This document shows, piece by piece, positions 50,422 through 64,000 of a stretch of 64,000 bases of DNA; positions within the stretch are counted from its first letter, which is position 1, and every line of letters starts with the position of its first letter. The stretch is taken from positions 4,739,001-4,803,000 of the forward strand of contig NC_133911.1 in NCBI RefSeq assembly GCF_964199755.1. The letters run 5' to 3'. The notes under the pieces are model-generated. The model was not told where the DNA came from, ran no database searches, and saw nothing but the letters and a program-made list of their open reading frames with translations. The stretch comes from Larus michahellis (taxonomy: Eukaryota > Chordata > Aves > Charadriiformes > Laridae). The translations under genes were made by a program, and so were the position numbers.

Positions 50422-50790
50422 TTTGTAATTAAGGTTGCATATACTGGCAGGAAGATAATAAGCATTATCTTACCCCCGCTATCTGCTCTATGCAAACAAT
50501 TGTTTTTTAAAGAAAAAAATAAAAGATTTTATTTTCTTTTTTAGGGATTTAAGTACCAGCTTTAACAGTTCTGCAGAAACAAACACACAGCAAGCTAGCG
50601 CATTGTTTTAAGCCTCTGCCACAGTTAAAAGCTGCTGACCCTCTCTCCAGCTGTACGTCATGCCAGAATGAAAAGAAAGCTTTTGTAATTAAGGCTTCTT
50701 CCTCCAGAGACTCCTCTTTGTTAATCAACAGAGTTCCTAATCCCCGTAGGAACTCACAGACTGTTGGCTGCATCCATTATTAATTATTAG
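50422..50790. promoter_or_regulatory. Candidate intronic enhancer with repeated TAATTA motif and SOX-type palindrome
   Basis: TTTGTAATTAAGG is present twice, at 50422-50434 and 50682-50694. Between them is the 12 bp palindrome AAACAATTGTTT (50494-50505), a pair of inverted SOX-like AACAAT half sites, and ATTATTAATTATTAG closes the stretch near 50776-50790. Confidence 0.35.
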
Positions 50791-52649
50791 AGCCTATCTC
50801 TAGTAGTGTCAGTTCCAGCTCTCCAGGACCGCGTAACCACTGCCAGTGTCACCAGGTACGCCCCACAGGGATCTCTGGCGCCTCGTCAATTAAGAGGTTA
50901 CCAAAATAGTGAGACAGTTAAGGACCTGCTTGCCTTACACACATTTGTCAAGGATTTATTTTCTACTCAGCTCTCCTTCGCAACTTACACGATCAAAATT
51001 TCTGAGGTGAGAAATCCTGATTGGCCTGACCACTTTTAACTCCGATCATTTAACTTTGGTTCCTCCCCCCCAAGTTTACCCCCTCCCTCTTGTCCTCCTG
51101 CACGCCTCCACCAGCTCCTGCCCGGGCACGGCTGCCCAGCCGGCAGCGCAGAGGGCTCTCCCGTTCCAGCAGAGCCCAGTTCTCCAGTACCAGTGGGATG
51201 TCTCCAGCTGGCACAGGGCACGAACCGCCTCATGCGGACAGACCCCGCAGAATGGGATTCAGCCCCTGTGGAGCCGGGGCATCTCTACTCCCACTGGGGC
51301 TCAAGGCCAGCATGCATTGCAGGGTCCTTCCAACCCACTGCTCAACATCCACGTGTTCTCCCTGGCAAATACACACATTCACCCTTTTTCCCTTTTCACT
51401 TACATCTTGATGCCCAAAGCGTAGCTACCTCTAAAAAAAACCACATGGACCAGGTGAACTAAGCACGGCGTAGTTCTGAAGAGCAGAGATGAAATGCGTT
51501 TGCAAAGACGGGAGAAGCTCCTATTTTCTTGAGCCAGCAATTCTGTCATTCCATTTTACAGCCCACATCAAAGTCCTGGGGTTCCCAGCTGTTTCCTGCA
51601 ACATCGCTCACTGCCGGCCTCTTGTTAACTAGAAGTTCTCAATATTGGAGCTCACGCATCAGGACAAAAAGGGGAGTGGGATAAATACCCAGACAAATTA
51701 AACACAAGGTATGGAGAAAAGCTTTCAGAGCAGAGCTCACCATAGTCCTGGATCACGTCTTTCCCCCTTCACGTACGCTTTTCTATCAATTCTGTTGACT
51801 TCAAAAATTTAGCAGCACAAAACAAGGAACAGGATTTTCTCAATGAAGGTGCCAAGCACCAATACACCACCCCTTTAACTGCGCTTTCTTTTTGCACCAG
51901 CTCAATAATTAAGTTTACTGGTTGCATATTGCTAGAGTTCAGGTGCGGGACAAAAACCCGTTTCACTGCTACTGGCTACATCACAATGAGCTCTTTCTCT
52001 ATGCCCATAATACATCACATTCTCACTATTTAAAGCAAAGGTATCGGTGGTGGTTCACGTGGGTGTGTATGTGAGAGAGAAGCAAGCCATAAAGCAGTTA
52101 AAACTACCACCCTCCATCCCGTAAACATTTTTCTATTTATCTGCCCTTCATTACATGCACAATCTTATTATCTCTGCACATCCTCAAAGCGACAGCCGTC
52201 AGGGTCACCCTATAAAATATACATCGGCAATGTTACATTTAATGACTGGAGCGAGAAGAAAAATGAAAGATGGGAGGAGTGGAATACCGCAGGATGTTTT
52301 AAAGGGATCATCAGTTATATCTATGCATTTCCTGAGGTGATAATTGAATGACAGTGGCTGGGGGGAAATCCATTTTTGAGCTTGGGAAAGGACTGTTAGG
52401 GAAAAAATGTTTTTGTACTGGCAGCATGTAATGGCTGCCAGAAAATGAAAAAGGTTTCTTCAACCACAGCAGTTGCTCTATTTTTATGGATTTTATATAG
52501 GGGCTGAAAATAATATCAAGTACCATCAGCTATTCAAACCAAGCAAAAAATATTGACAGCCTTTGGTCATTTCATCCCCAAGTAGACTACGTTCTGTTGT
52601 GGTTTGCATGTCAACTTGAATTAATTTAAATGGAAGACTAATTTGTGTA

Positions 52650-52661
52650 TGCGCATGCGTG
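52650..52661. promoter_or_regulatory. NRF1-like site
   Basis: TGCGCATGCGTG matches the NRF1 palindrome TGCGCATGCGCA at 10 of 12 positions. It is isolated in AT-rich intron sequence, where CpGs are otherwise scarce. Confidence 0.3.
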
Positions 52662-55600
52662 TGCAGAAAGTGACATTCCAAACACAAGGACAGCAGCATT
52701 TTCTACGTTCATAATTTTTGTTTAAACAAAGTATTAAAAATTTAATGCAACTATTCAGTGGGGATCTTACATCCTCCTGCATTTCAGTAAGGTATACAGG
52801 TGCGAATTTGTTTCCTAATTCTGCACAATTGAAATTAGGCTTGCAATTATTAAAAAAGTTTTACTCCTTTAAAAATATTTTTATTCTTGCACGATGACAA
52901 TTTTACAAATAGAATCAAACTGCATTTATCAAACCATTTCCCGTGTTATATTGTTAGCTCTATTTGTTCCGTTAGTTGACTACTTCGCAGCAATAAGCAG
53001 GTTGGTATTTCAACAAACCACTGGCAGTTAATTGTCCCTTGGAATCAATACTCCGCATCACTGCGGGACTCCGCCGGCTGCCTCAGGCTCACCGGAGGAC
53101 ACTGACACATAACCGAAGGGAGGATGGAAAATACTGACTTGAAGCTCATCAGAATTAGAAAGGTTTTCTCTCCCTAGAAAACTGGGAAGGGGCAAGAACT
53201 CCCACACATTCACGCTCATTAGCTAAACCAGACAATCACTACATAGCTCAGCAGATTCCCCTTCTGTTCAGCTGGAAATTCACACAGTGCTAAGATGGAT
53301 GACATTTCACTGATCTGAAAAGATTATTTCAAATGGTTAAACGCTTCCACCTTGCAATTCAAGTTCCTGCTCAACTCACCTGAGAAGACACTGGAGTCTA
53401 TCGTTTAACAAAGAAGTTTCTCACTGTCTTTCAAGCTCCCATTTAAAAGCTGTCAATTAGTCCACGAGTGGGTAAGTGTTTCAGGGCACACAGACCACAC
53501 TGTCCAACACTTCTGGGGCACCTTGGATGGTCTGGAAAAAAAGTTGCAATCCCCAGGTTGCTGCAGCTTCTCTGGAAGAGTCGGATGTGTAAATGCTAGC
53601 ACTTTTGGTGGGCCATCGAGGACTGTCTTCTGTTAATCACAGCTGGGGCTTCTGTTTGTGCCCTTGTATGAAGCTATCTGTCTCACGCTTTCCCAGGTTA
53701 AGTCAGAATATACTGTATTACCAGGTTTCAAAACAAATCTGATTCTTGCCATATTCTATAATTGGAATCTGATGTCGTTCTCAGTAGAGTTAATTCCCAT
53801 GATGTCAGATAGGGGTTTTTTACCCCTCTATTCCTTCACGGAGCAGATTTTTGCCTCTAGATGAAGAGCATGGATCACACGGATTGCTCGCACTGTGCTC
53901 TGCAACCCCAGCCCCGTTTCCTTCCTGGGCAGGCACTGGTCACCGAGAAGATACGCACCACAAAAACAAGGAAACAAAACCACTCAAATAAATAAGCAAC
54001 GGGAAATTCTGAAAGTTTGATCAGCTTTTCCTGTTTTAATAGGGCAAGAAGAGCTGATAGGTATGTAAGGAATTAGCCATTTGTTTCTCAAATGTCATAT
54101 TCTGGAATTGCTTTTATTTAAATATAGAAACAAGAATCGAAGGTCCATGTAGTTCTGAGACGATCACCAGCAGCACAACTTTGCAACGGTGCTGCTGGTG
54201 GCAGATTGCTGATGTGTCTGCACGCCGACCTGCATTCCACATCTCAATGTAACAGATGTTTTAGGTTTTCCAAACACATCTGTGATGAATCACACAAAGC
54301 CTGGCTTGTCAAATGCACGCGTTATCTTCCCTGACACACAGCTTCCTCCCTGCAGCTCACGGCCTGTAGGGGAGCTGTTGAGTTTTAACAGTTTATTATT
54401 AAAGTCATGTTAAAAACAACAGCATTCAGACAACACTGAAAACTACAGAGGAGGCAACAAACCTCGTAAAATAATCCTCACTGCTAATGAGGAAAGTGAA
54501 GATGCATCAGCTGCAAACAGATTTTTCCATCCCTTTTTTATTGCAGCTACCCTCAAAGTCCTCACAACTGGCCATTTCATGATTAAAACTATCAAACCCC
54601 CTGATTCCATGCTGAAGACAGCTACAATTTGACCTCTTAATAAAAATCTCTCGTCACAGGATGCCCAACACCTGAACAAGCCAGATGGAGGAAGAAAGCC
54701 ATCCATTTTACACCTGGAAAGTATCAAATAAACTCATGCAAACGGCCAGGCTTATCTCCAAAACCTTTATTCCCAGACCACACGACCAAGGGTTTAAGGA
54801 GGACGGGTTCCCGCTCTCCTGCGCGGTCTGAGTTATGGACACAGCATCCAACGTGCAAACAACATCCCCAGACAGACACCCCTGCCATTAAGCCTTGATT
54901 TTAAACAGACTCGGCTTCTCTCAGATCTGATCCCCGAACAGCTGTTTTCCTTTTACTGCTCTCCAAGAACATTTCTCTAACCCAGTAGATTTTCTAGATT
55001 AAGTGCGGAGGGTTGAGGGGTACTTAAGTGTTTTCCTGTTTACCAGAGCAATATATGAAAAGAGGAATATTGAAGCAGGACATCAAGCAACCCCCTCACC
55101 CCCCGAAACCGCAAAACAACTGCCACGTAAGCTGCTTATCCCTCGCTTATTGTTGCTTCCCTCCAGTCTCAAATTCTTTCTGTTAGGAAAAAATCCTTAG
55201 CAAGCAAAATTGAACTAAAAGACAATGGTAAGAGTTGTAAAACAGTATTAGAAAAACCAATTCATTGTAGCTTACTGTAATACCTACACAGCGAACTCAA
55301 AAGTGAAAGAAATTGCTAATTCTTTACAGTTCTGTTCTGCCCTGGTGTCTCCAGCAAGCATTAATCCCAGCTGCTCCTGTGGAAAGTGAATTTGATCCCC
55401 ACTTCACAATTACGGATAAGAATGGGAAGAAAAAAAAAAAAAAAAGGGCCCAGTAATTTGGGGCCTGACTGAGGGCTCTGAGTCCCGAGGTCTTGCAAAT
55501 CATCCTATGGGGACTTCAGAGACGAAATCTGTCTGCTGCCATTAATCCTGCCCTCCCTGGACATGGCCCACGTCCCCAGCGGGGGTGTCAGGGCAGGCGA

Positions 55601-56682
55601 TACGGTTGCCGCAGCTAATTTTACAAAGCATGCTAACTTAAAATGTCATGGATTTCAGTTTACGCTGTCAGTTGCCATGAAACAGTGGGCTCATTTTTAC
55701 CTTTCTGTCATGTCCACTACAGGGACGCTAACCTCTGATAGAAGAGCCACGTAAGCAGGAGAGAAAAGCAGTACAGTGGAACAAGAAAGTTACGGTAATA
55801 GCATTTTTCACCTACCCAAAAATCAGCTGCCACTCAGAACCAGAGGTCTCAGACACAGAACCCAAGAGCTCTGATTCCCACCACCAGGCAGGCAAACCTT
55901 CTAAGAGCTGTTTCTCACAAGCTGGGCAAATTTCAGATTCTGACCCACTGGATGACACACAGCAGCTGCAGCACCAGAAAAGGCATATTCATCTGTCTGT
56001 CCCTGCACAGCACCCATCACACGGAACCGCAGCTCAGCCCGCAGGGAGACAGGAGAGCCATTAAAGCAGAAGGGCAGTGCTGGCAAAAGGACAAATGGCT
56101 ACAGACCTTATGAGCTTTAATATGAAGTTTGATCCGTTCACGAAAGGGATGTGAGAGATGGTTGCCTGTGACAACAGAACTTTAGATTCAGCAATTCCCC
56201 CCAGCCTGTTCCAGCCCCGCATTCTTACGCCGGTGGAAAAAGGAGTGCAGACCCCAGGAAACCTGGCACGCAAAGATGCTGACCTGTTAGCCAGCCTGTG
56301 GCCGCTTACGGCGCATTTTCCTTACAATGCTCTGACAAGTTTATTCTAGAGCTGCCTTTCTGCTTCCCTGAAACATCTCTCTCTACATTTCACTTTATCA
56401 CCCAAGAAAAGCCCGATTCCCTCATGTAAATGATGTCCGGTTTGTTTCCCTCTTCATAGGTATTGGGCTGGCATCGTCTTTACCTGCCTCCCTGAGTTCT
56501 TCTACAAGTTGAGATTGAGACAGTTTCTGATAAAGAAGAATAAAATGCCATTTTTACTCTGTCAGCAATCTTCTGAAGATTGAGATGAAAACTGCTCACT
56601 GTACTGCTTTATTAGATACGCAAAACTATATACCCAGCCCCTCCAGAGGATGTCCGACCACTCTGCCCACACCACACTTACA

Positions 56683-56698
56683 CCCCCCCCCCCCCCCC
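56683..56698 (+). repeat. C16 homopolymer
   Basis: Sixteen consecutive C after a C/A-rich stretch (CCCACACCACACTTACA). The G-rich complement could form quadruplex-like structure. Confidence 0.88.
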
Positions 56699-58464
56699 AG
56701 CCCTCCATCACATCCCCTTTCTCGTTACCAGTTCATAAACACTGAAGAGTCGGTTCCAGCTGCATCAGTAAGAGCTCAGACATTCTTTACTATTACAGTC
56801 AGACTGTGCCAACATGCCTTGGAAGCACAAAGACTGACTGATCAGGTATTCCAAATGCTCAAGTATTACACCGTTTATTCCCTACTAACATGTCTAACAG
56901 TCACCGCATGTTGATGCCTACCACTAGGCAGCGTGAGCGATCGCTTTAATTAGTGGCTTGTATTCAACACAGCACCAAGCTGTCAGAAACTAAAAGGGAA
57001 CCACTTATAATTGAGAACTTCAAAACAAGAAAAAAAGAGTTAATATCAATACCTGCTGGCCGCCCTTGAGAGAAAGAAGAGCCTACTAGTATACATTTAT
57101 ACTTGCGTGCCTCTGAAAAGGATACTCCATTATTGACTGATAAGCCGCAGCCACAAAGTTTCTGAGATTGCTGGAGTGTAAATCTTCATAAATTTAACAG
57201 GGGGCAACCTAAACACTGCATTATTTGCAAACAAAACTACTCACAGAAGCACCCTGCACTTTCACCAAGACGCTTCCATCCCTATTCGCCACGAAAATCA
57301 CCCACTGCATTTTTTCCTTAAACTTTGTCTTTATGGAATCCTCTGTCTTCTTCGATTGCTTCCTAAGGGTGACTGCAGGTTTGCAAAGCGCTCACAAATC
57401 AGCCCTCGCTACACACATCCTTTACTACAGCAGTGCCACACAGGAGGCGCTACTTCCAGATACAAGTCAGCATTTCCACCATGAACCTGAAAAGCCATTA
57501 CAGACAGAATTTAAACACGCCACTAGAGGAAAAAAAATTTCAAAAAGCCAAAGTGTCAGCAGCAAGCGGAACTGCAACTGTAAACTTAACCTAGTTTCAC
57601 CTTTAAGCACATACATTAGAGTGAGGTTATACTGTCAGCTGGGACCTCCAGCCTTTGCGTGCAACAACGCCTTCATTTTTAGTCATCATCTATAAAATCA
57701 ATACTATTATGTGAGTGTAAACGATAGTGAAGTAAAAACTAGCGATTCACCGCATGGAAAACTCCATTAATCAGAAGTGGGTACACACTGAGTTAGTTTA
57801 AGAACTCGTTCCCTGAAAGAATCAAAGAACAAATTTCTTTCCTCTCCCAAAACCAACCAACCTGTGGCTCTACGCATAGCAACACCAGCTTTCACCTATT
57901 ATGAAGTTGCACTATGTTCTGGATTTGGTTTATTACAGCAAAATATTACGCTATAAGTAAATCCTTAAGAAAGACACAGTTCAGTGAACCAAAGCTTGAG
58001 ACGGACATTCTGCGCGCTGCATGTGTAAGTTTGAAAACTGGAATGCCAAAAGTCTATTTGGTGGGGACACATTCTCATTTTTCCTTCTAACCATGGAAGA
58101 TCTCCATTTGCAAAACAAAAATCAGTGTTTAACACAGTGCTTGTGCTCAGGGCCAAGTTCAGCAAACAACCACATGTAGCGCACAAGTTAATGTTTCCTG
58201 TAGACATCAAATACTTGTAAGTCTTACAAAGGGTTTCTCTGTACACTGCCCCATCGCATCAAACTTGGTATAAAACAGCCAGCTTAGAAAGGCCATGTTG
58301 ACGTCATATGTCAAACCATTCTGAGAATCCTCCATCTCCTATCTTCTTCTTTTCCCTGTCCACCCCTGTCCCATTACAGATTACACCCCATTCCTACCTG
58401 TTCCAGTGAAATGGGAAAGTGTCAGTTAGAGGATACTCCTCCAAAACTAAAGTTTGGGGGAGAC

Positions 58465-59045
58465 ACAGAATCACAGAATGGTTTGGGTTGGAAGGGACCT
58501 TAAAGATCACCCAGTGCCACCCCCCGCCCTGGGCAGGGACACCTCCCACCAGCCCAGCTTGCTCCAAGCCCCGTCCAACCTGGCCTTGAACCCCTCCAGG
58601 AACGGGGCAGCCACAGCTTCTCTGGGCAACCTCTTCAATATCTCAGCATAAAAAATTTCTTCCTTATAGCCAAACGAAATCTACCCTCTTTCATTTTACA
58701 ACTGTTGCCCCTTGTCCTGTCACTACAGGTCCTGGTAAAAACTCTTTCTCCACCTTTATATGCTGAATGGCTGCAATAAGGTCTCCCCGGAGCCTTCTCT
58801 TCTCCAGGCTGAACCCCCCCAGCTCTCTCAGCCTGTCCCCACAGCAGAGGGGCTCCAGCCCTCCCAGCATCTCCGTGGCCTCCTCCGGCCCCGCTCCAAC
58901 AGCTCCGTGTCCTTCTGCTGTTGGTGCCCCAGCGCTGGAGGCAGCACTGCAGGGGGGTCTCCCAGAGCGGAGCAGAGGGGCAGAATCCCCCCCCCACGTT
59001 AACGCAGCCTAGGATACGACAAAGGTTCTTTGTGGTTGACATCTT
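58465..59045 (-). mobile_element. CR1 LINE 3' fragment
   Basis: The plus strand begins with the reverse of the CR1 3' end (AGAATCACAGAATGG, TTGGAAGGGACCTTAAAGATC) and continues through the reverse complement of the reverse-transcriptase tail (GGAGCCTTCTCTTCTCCAGG, CAGCCTGTCC) to a lower-identity edge near 59045. 5'-truncated and frame-broken. Same strand as RERE. The C-rich runs at 58520 and 58987 lie inside it. Confidence 0.93.
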
Positions 59046-62000
59046 CACAGCCTCTCTAAACGCAGAATCCCTCTGTTTTCCATATGAAATATTCAATAAC
59101 CTAAGAATGCTCTCAGCTTTATGTGCAGTTCTCCATCAATTAGGAGCAAAACACGGCAGTGACAGCCATCTCGGCTCTTAAAGGCATCTGCTGCTTCAAA
59201 CAATTCATCACCTCAAGTTATTCAACAGCAACATTATTACCTCACAACAGCCTTTCTGTTCTGCTTAACTATTCCCAATCTGTTTGTCCGGTTTTGGAGT
59301 TGGCAGCATCCTGTCCTACCAACCGCAAACCCCGTATCTTGCAGGCTCAGGCAAATTCAAATAAATAGAACACCATGGACTCAAGCTGCAAGCTCGTTTT
59401 TGATTACAGATACACTCAATTACCCAACCAAGCTGACACAACCAAGGCAGACATCTTGCAATAACAGGGATTTGAGACATTACACAAGAAACCCCACGAC
59501 ACATGGAAGACAGACCACAAACACTCGTTTTCTGGGTTAAAAATCACTTTACTATGCTGGATCTAGACACATAGATTATAAGCACAGCATACGTTTTGGG
59601 TGTCTCGTAGCGTTTTGTAAGTAATTCTAGCTTTCATATTTCTCCCCCCTTCATTAAACTAATCACCCTAACATCACTAAGACGTATCGTTTATTTTTGG
59701 TCCATCCTTGCAGGTATTGTTTGCAAGGTAACTGACAATTTCTCAATTTATTTGTGTGTTTCCATTGCTTAGGCCTCACTTGTGAAATCGCAGGCTGAGG
59801 TTCAGCCCATTCCTATACACACGTGAGGACAAGTGGGACTGCCCAGCTCTATACACTGCTGTTGATTAGCTGCCACCAAGATAGCAGGACAAAAAGCGGT
59901 GTCTTCAGGTGTCAAAAAACCAAAAGCAGCAAATTAAGACCAATACAGGTGCCTTCATGCAAATGGTACTAGCGATAAAAAGGAAAAGGGGAAAAATACA
60001 GGAAATGATGCACTAAAAAAAATAAAATGGAAAAACTTACTGGAATGTTTCTATAGCTCTATTTTTCACAACACTGCTACCATCTCTTTGAAACATTTCA
60101 TGAATCTTTCACACACAAACACACACAAGAGGTCCCACAAACATCTGACATTCGTCTCAGGCATGTAAGAAATTTTTACATTGCTTATTTTATACCATGT
60201 AAAAATATTATCAGCAGCTCAACGTCCAGGAATAGCAAGGTGTAAGCAGCAGGGAACTACTACACATTTGTGGCTCCAAAGCAGGAAAGGGCCTTTGAAC
60301 AGGTAAGATTTGCAGTTCTTCACTTCCAACTCAGTGGTTCAAATTCAGCCTGAAGCATCCGGGACAGAAGAGCTGGCAGCATTCCCAGGAAGCAAATATG
60401 CATCTGGGTGGATCAGAATATTTGAAGGAGTCAAGGAGCCTAAATCCACTCCTACCCTTCTGTATACAAGACACACAAAACATTACAAGAGAAAAAACAA
60501 TGAGCAACTCATTTGTGTAAACCCTAATCGCTCTGAGCTGCTTCAGTTCCCCGAATCGGCCTCTCTTCAGAGTGATAAAGAGGAGAGAAACACTGCAAAA
60601 CTCCAGGCTTCTGTGAAGTGGCAAACTGTGATCGAAAGGTGAAGCTAGGGAAATACTAAAGCATAAAAAAAAAAAATAATAAAGCAGTAGGAGTTGAGGG
60701 AGCAAAACCAAAGAAATATCTTTGCAAATTCCGCATTCCAGAAAAGCCTATCTTTACAAAACAAAGCATACAAATATCCACATTCAAACATACAAATAAC
60801 CCATTAATCCTACTAATTGACTGCCCAAAGCTCCTTACGAAGTTCAACATCAGAAGTAGGTCGTGTTAAGAACTACTGTTCCTCCCAGTTCCCTTACATC
60901 CCCCTTTCCTCGGCCACCCCTTTCCTCTGCAGAACCTCTACGAACCCTGAAACACAGCCCCATCCAGCCAACTGCATCCTTCGCCCCCTACCCCGCTCCT
61001 AGTCCTCCTCCCTTTCCATAGCTTTAATCACCACCCCAAACAAAATATTTACAGAACGCCCCAGCTCAGAAGCCATTGAAAAAGGAAGAGGCAGCAGTAA
61101 TGAATTACGTTCCACCAGGGCATCTGCTGCGAGGCGGCAGTGGAAATGTTTCTATCAACTCAGCCATCTTGTCTGGAAAATGATAAACCCTGCAGGGATG
61201 TTTGCTGTTAAAGTTTGAACCATTGGCACAGCAGCTTCCCGACCAACGCCAGTGACACAGAATAACGCCGCTGTTATCAACAGAATGTAATTCTGAAATT
61301 GTGAAGCACACACAATGTAAGATAAAAAAGCAGCATCGACCTACGAAAAGAAGAAAACCCAAGTAATTTTTCCACGTCAAGCAGACAATCTTGGTAGATC
61401 TCACTTGTTTGTTAAATACAGAATAATTTCATTTAAAAAAAGCACACATCTTTATACTAAACATTTCTCCTGTGGTTGGCGCTACTGGTTAAAACACTTC
61501 ACCATTGTGCTCTACATTCAAAGGAAGTTTTCAAGACGTTGCCACAGTCTGACCGTATCTGTCCACGCACATCATTAATCAACCCTTCTCCCCCTCCCCA
61601 TTACCATAAAAGGCTTTTTTTTTTTTTTTTATAAAATGTCAAGCATTTAGAGTACTGCTTATTTCAACAAACAGTATTTTTTTCCTTAAAAGACATTTTT
61701 TATCTTCAATAGGAAACACCACAAGTATCTGAAACAAGGTAGAACTGCTTAAAAGAAAAGGATGGGAGAAACATGGCATAAGGCTCTCGCGGAACATGCC
61801 AGAGGAAAAAAAAAAAAACAACTGCCATGTAACCCTGAAATAATTGGCTCCATCCTCTCAACATTAAAAGCAGCCCCTTTCAAGATAAAAGGAACGAGGC
61901 TGCCCAAGGTGCACAAGCGTAAAATCTCCGAAAGGCTGACGTTAACTGCATGTTTGAAAACCAACCTTCAGGAACAGTCACGCTGTCACCAGGCTGTCAC

Positions 62001-62153
62001 CCCCTTTGTGTTGGAAAACTCTGCCTGAATGCAAGCCTGTAATTTTATTAGATTTAGGCCATAAATTTGGAATTACGGGGGGTTTGTGTGTGTTTTGACT
62101 GCTGTAGTTTAGTTTGGTTTTTTGTTTTGGTTGGTGGTTTTTGTGTATTTTTC

Positions 62154-62171
62154 TTTTTTTTTTTTTTTTTT
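62154..62171 (+). repeat. T18 homopolymer followed by A7
   Basis: T-run preceded by T/G-rich sequence (TTTGGTTTTTTGTTTTGG) and followed by AAAAAAA. Confidence 0.88.
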
Positions 62172-63229
62172 AAAAAAAGCTACATTCTCATATCACTCTT
62201 GTTGCTTCCAACCATCTTTCACAGCTTCTGTCTCCCAAGGGAAGTGAACCAAAGAATGACGGGGACATCCCAATAATATAATGGATCCTACCAAAGTAGA
62301 GTCAGGTTACCCTAGAAATGGGTTAACTTTTTCCGATAACACTACACTGCTTCTATACAACCATGGGAGCCAAGTTTCCTACGTGGACATGCTGAGAGTG
62401 AGACTACATGACATAAGACCCAGATTAATTGCAATTTTAATGCTACAATAGATACCTATGCATATTGCTGCCTTCCATTGTGGAATGAACACACGCCGGT
62501 GCTATCACCTTAAAACCAAAAGTCAAGAGTAACTTGAAACATTGTCCCTTTCTCCCATCCCAAGTCATTAACTAGATGGTTGCATCGTATCCTAGGAGAT
62601 TCCCTTGTTAACGTTAATTCAGCTTTCAAAGGGCAAGTAACTACAGTATCGGATAGTTGATGACCAGTGGCTGTAAGTGTCCCTCACGGCAGGCACTGTC
62701 GGGAGCCGAGCGGGAAAAGAGGGAGGCTTTCAGCAGCGTTGTGTTAGCTTCAAACCACCAGGTAACAGGGAGGGAGGAAACTGTTAATATTATGTTTTTT
62801 TCAGAATTATGTTGATCAGTAACAAGCCTGTTACTCAATCATTTTGTCCGCCACACATACTGCATTCCTCGGAATAAATTCAAATAAAAGTTTAACAAGT
62901 CCAGATAAGATTAACAGTTAAAAATCATTGTGTTATGTTTCCAAACCTATGATAATACTCCACACTGCAAGAGTTCAAAAGACAGTCGACCGGAAAAAAT
63001 AATTAACCATGAATTGTAGCAAAGAAGGTAACAGGTCAGCAGAGCACAGCGTCACTCGCACGGCACGGCACAGCTGTAGCTAACCTAACCGTCAGGCGTA
63101 CGGCGCTCTACTGACTTGTCTCGTGGCGCTCGCCCAAGAGGAATGACACGGCTAACAAGGCCTCAGCGGTGGAAGGGAGAACAAACCAGGTTGTTTCCTG
63201 AATTAGGGTATTCTCCGGGTACTGCAGTT

Positions 63230-63241
63230 GGGGGGGGGGGG
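63230..63241 (+). repeat. G12 homopolymer
   Basis: Twelve consecutive G, followed by TGTTTTAG; it interrupts otherwise ordinary intron sequence. Confidence 0.88.
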
Positions 63242-64000
63242 TGTTTTAGTTTACACGTGAAAGAAAAAAAAAAATGTTTAACACCGAAGAATCACATCCA
63301 ACAAGGTAGGAAAACACCAATTTCCTCCTCCTCTACTACGGCAGAAAAAGAACAGTTATTTACTCTGCAGATACACAGGATTATAAGAACATTTGCATTT
63401 TTAAACAGATTTAACATGTGGGACAAACTGAAAGCATCACAAGATACAGCCATTTACCTGTGTCTCTTTTTGGTGCCTGTGAGAAGAGAGAGTACCTGTT
63501 CTACACTCAGTGCTCTGGCAATTAAAAACAAGAAGCCCAACACCACAACCTAACAAAACCTAACAAACCCACAACTAATACCAATTATTTCCTTACAGTC
63601 AATCACGGCAGACAGTTTTCTGGAGCAGAGTAACATCCAATAATGAGAGCTCACCTAGGGATACATTCCCACAGCAACCTTGAAAATTCAAATTTTCAAC
63701 AATGTATTAAAGGTGGGAAATTGAAAGTGGAACAAAGTATATAAGGGAATATCATACATAACTGAATTCAAAAAGTTCTTACAGTGGTTGTGTGTATTTA
63801 CTTTGGTTATTTTTTGTATTTAAAACCGTGAAGACCTTCTTAATTTGCATTTCCCACTCAGAAGAAAGCTGTTGCTACCCCAAATCGCAGCACTCCTTCC
63901 TCCCTTCCGAAAAAGCCTCGGGCGTCACAAAGCAGCAAGACAGGTTTTCTGTTACTCATATTTCCCTAATCCATCAAACACATGCTACTGCAAAGCGGTC

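Noticed and set aside
60331..60711. 126-codon minus-strand frame with a hydrophobic Leu/Phe-rich start
   Set aside because: The apparent membrane segment comes from A/T-rich intron DNA including an A-run at 60665-60676; it does not match RERE or any family I know.

Overview
This is vertebrate nuclear DNA, almost certainly from a bird. Four CR1 retrotransposon fragments carry the avian/reptilian CR1 signature: the C-terminal end of a reverse transcriptase reading frame and a 3' end with ATTCTATGATTCT-like octamers. There are only faint MIR-like traces, no Alu/B1-type SINEs, compact introns and GT-AG splicing. There are no operons, tRNAs, rRNAs or CRISPR arrays. The species cannot be fixed from the window alone.

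The only protein-coding gene I can support is RERE (atrophin-2, arginine-glutamic acid dipeptide repeats), on the minus strand. Eleven consecutive coding exons lie between 42408 and 27750. They join in frame across ten intron gaps, all with GT-AG boundaries, and encode the last 1140 residues plus a stop. Human RERE has 1566 residues, so this is about three quarters of the protein. In order the exons give the end of the SANT domain and a basic segment, a GATA-type zinc finger split between two exons, Ser/Lys/acidic linkers, a 1.4 kb Pro/Ser/Gln-rich atrophin exon, two Arg-Glu repeat segments, a His-rich block and the conserved C-terminus. A 3' UTR of about 3 kb runs from 27749 to a well-formed poly(A) signal at 24799-24804. 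The 5' exons (BAH, ELM2 and the start of SANT) must lie beyond 64000.

Layout: 1-24779 is intergenic DNA downstream of RERE. It holds one 0.7 kb CR1 fragment, MIR-like remnants, a 39 bp duplication, a TAAT-rich candidate regulatory element near 8.04-8.12 kb, and a small GC-rich CpG cluster at 22.6-22.9 kb beside a degenerate minisatellite. In human the gene beyond the RERE 3' end is SLC45A1, but I see no exon of it here. 24780-42408 is the RERE 3' UTR, exons and introns. 42409-64000 is one large RERE intron with two CR1 fragments, long homopolymers and several motif clusters (paired AP-1 sites, TAATTA/POU-like, SOX-like, NRF1-like) that could be enhancers.

No new multi-gene system is visible. 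The most useful leads are non-coding: the downstream CpG/minisatellite element, the homeodomain-motif clusters, 3' UTR signals (Pumilio elements, an 18 bp palindrome, a C14 tract), and a tandem NAGNAG acceptor that could add one glutamine to RERE. Family and domain statements rest on recalled knowledge of RERE and CR1. No alignment was run.
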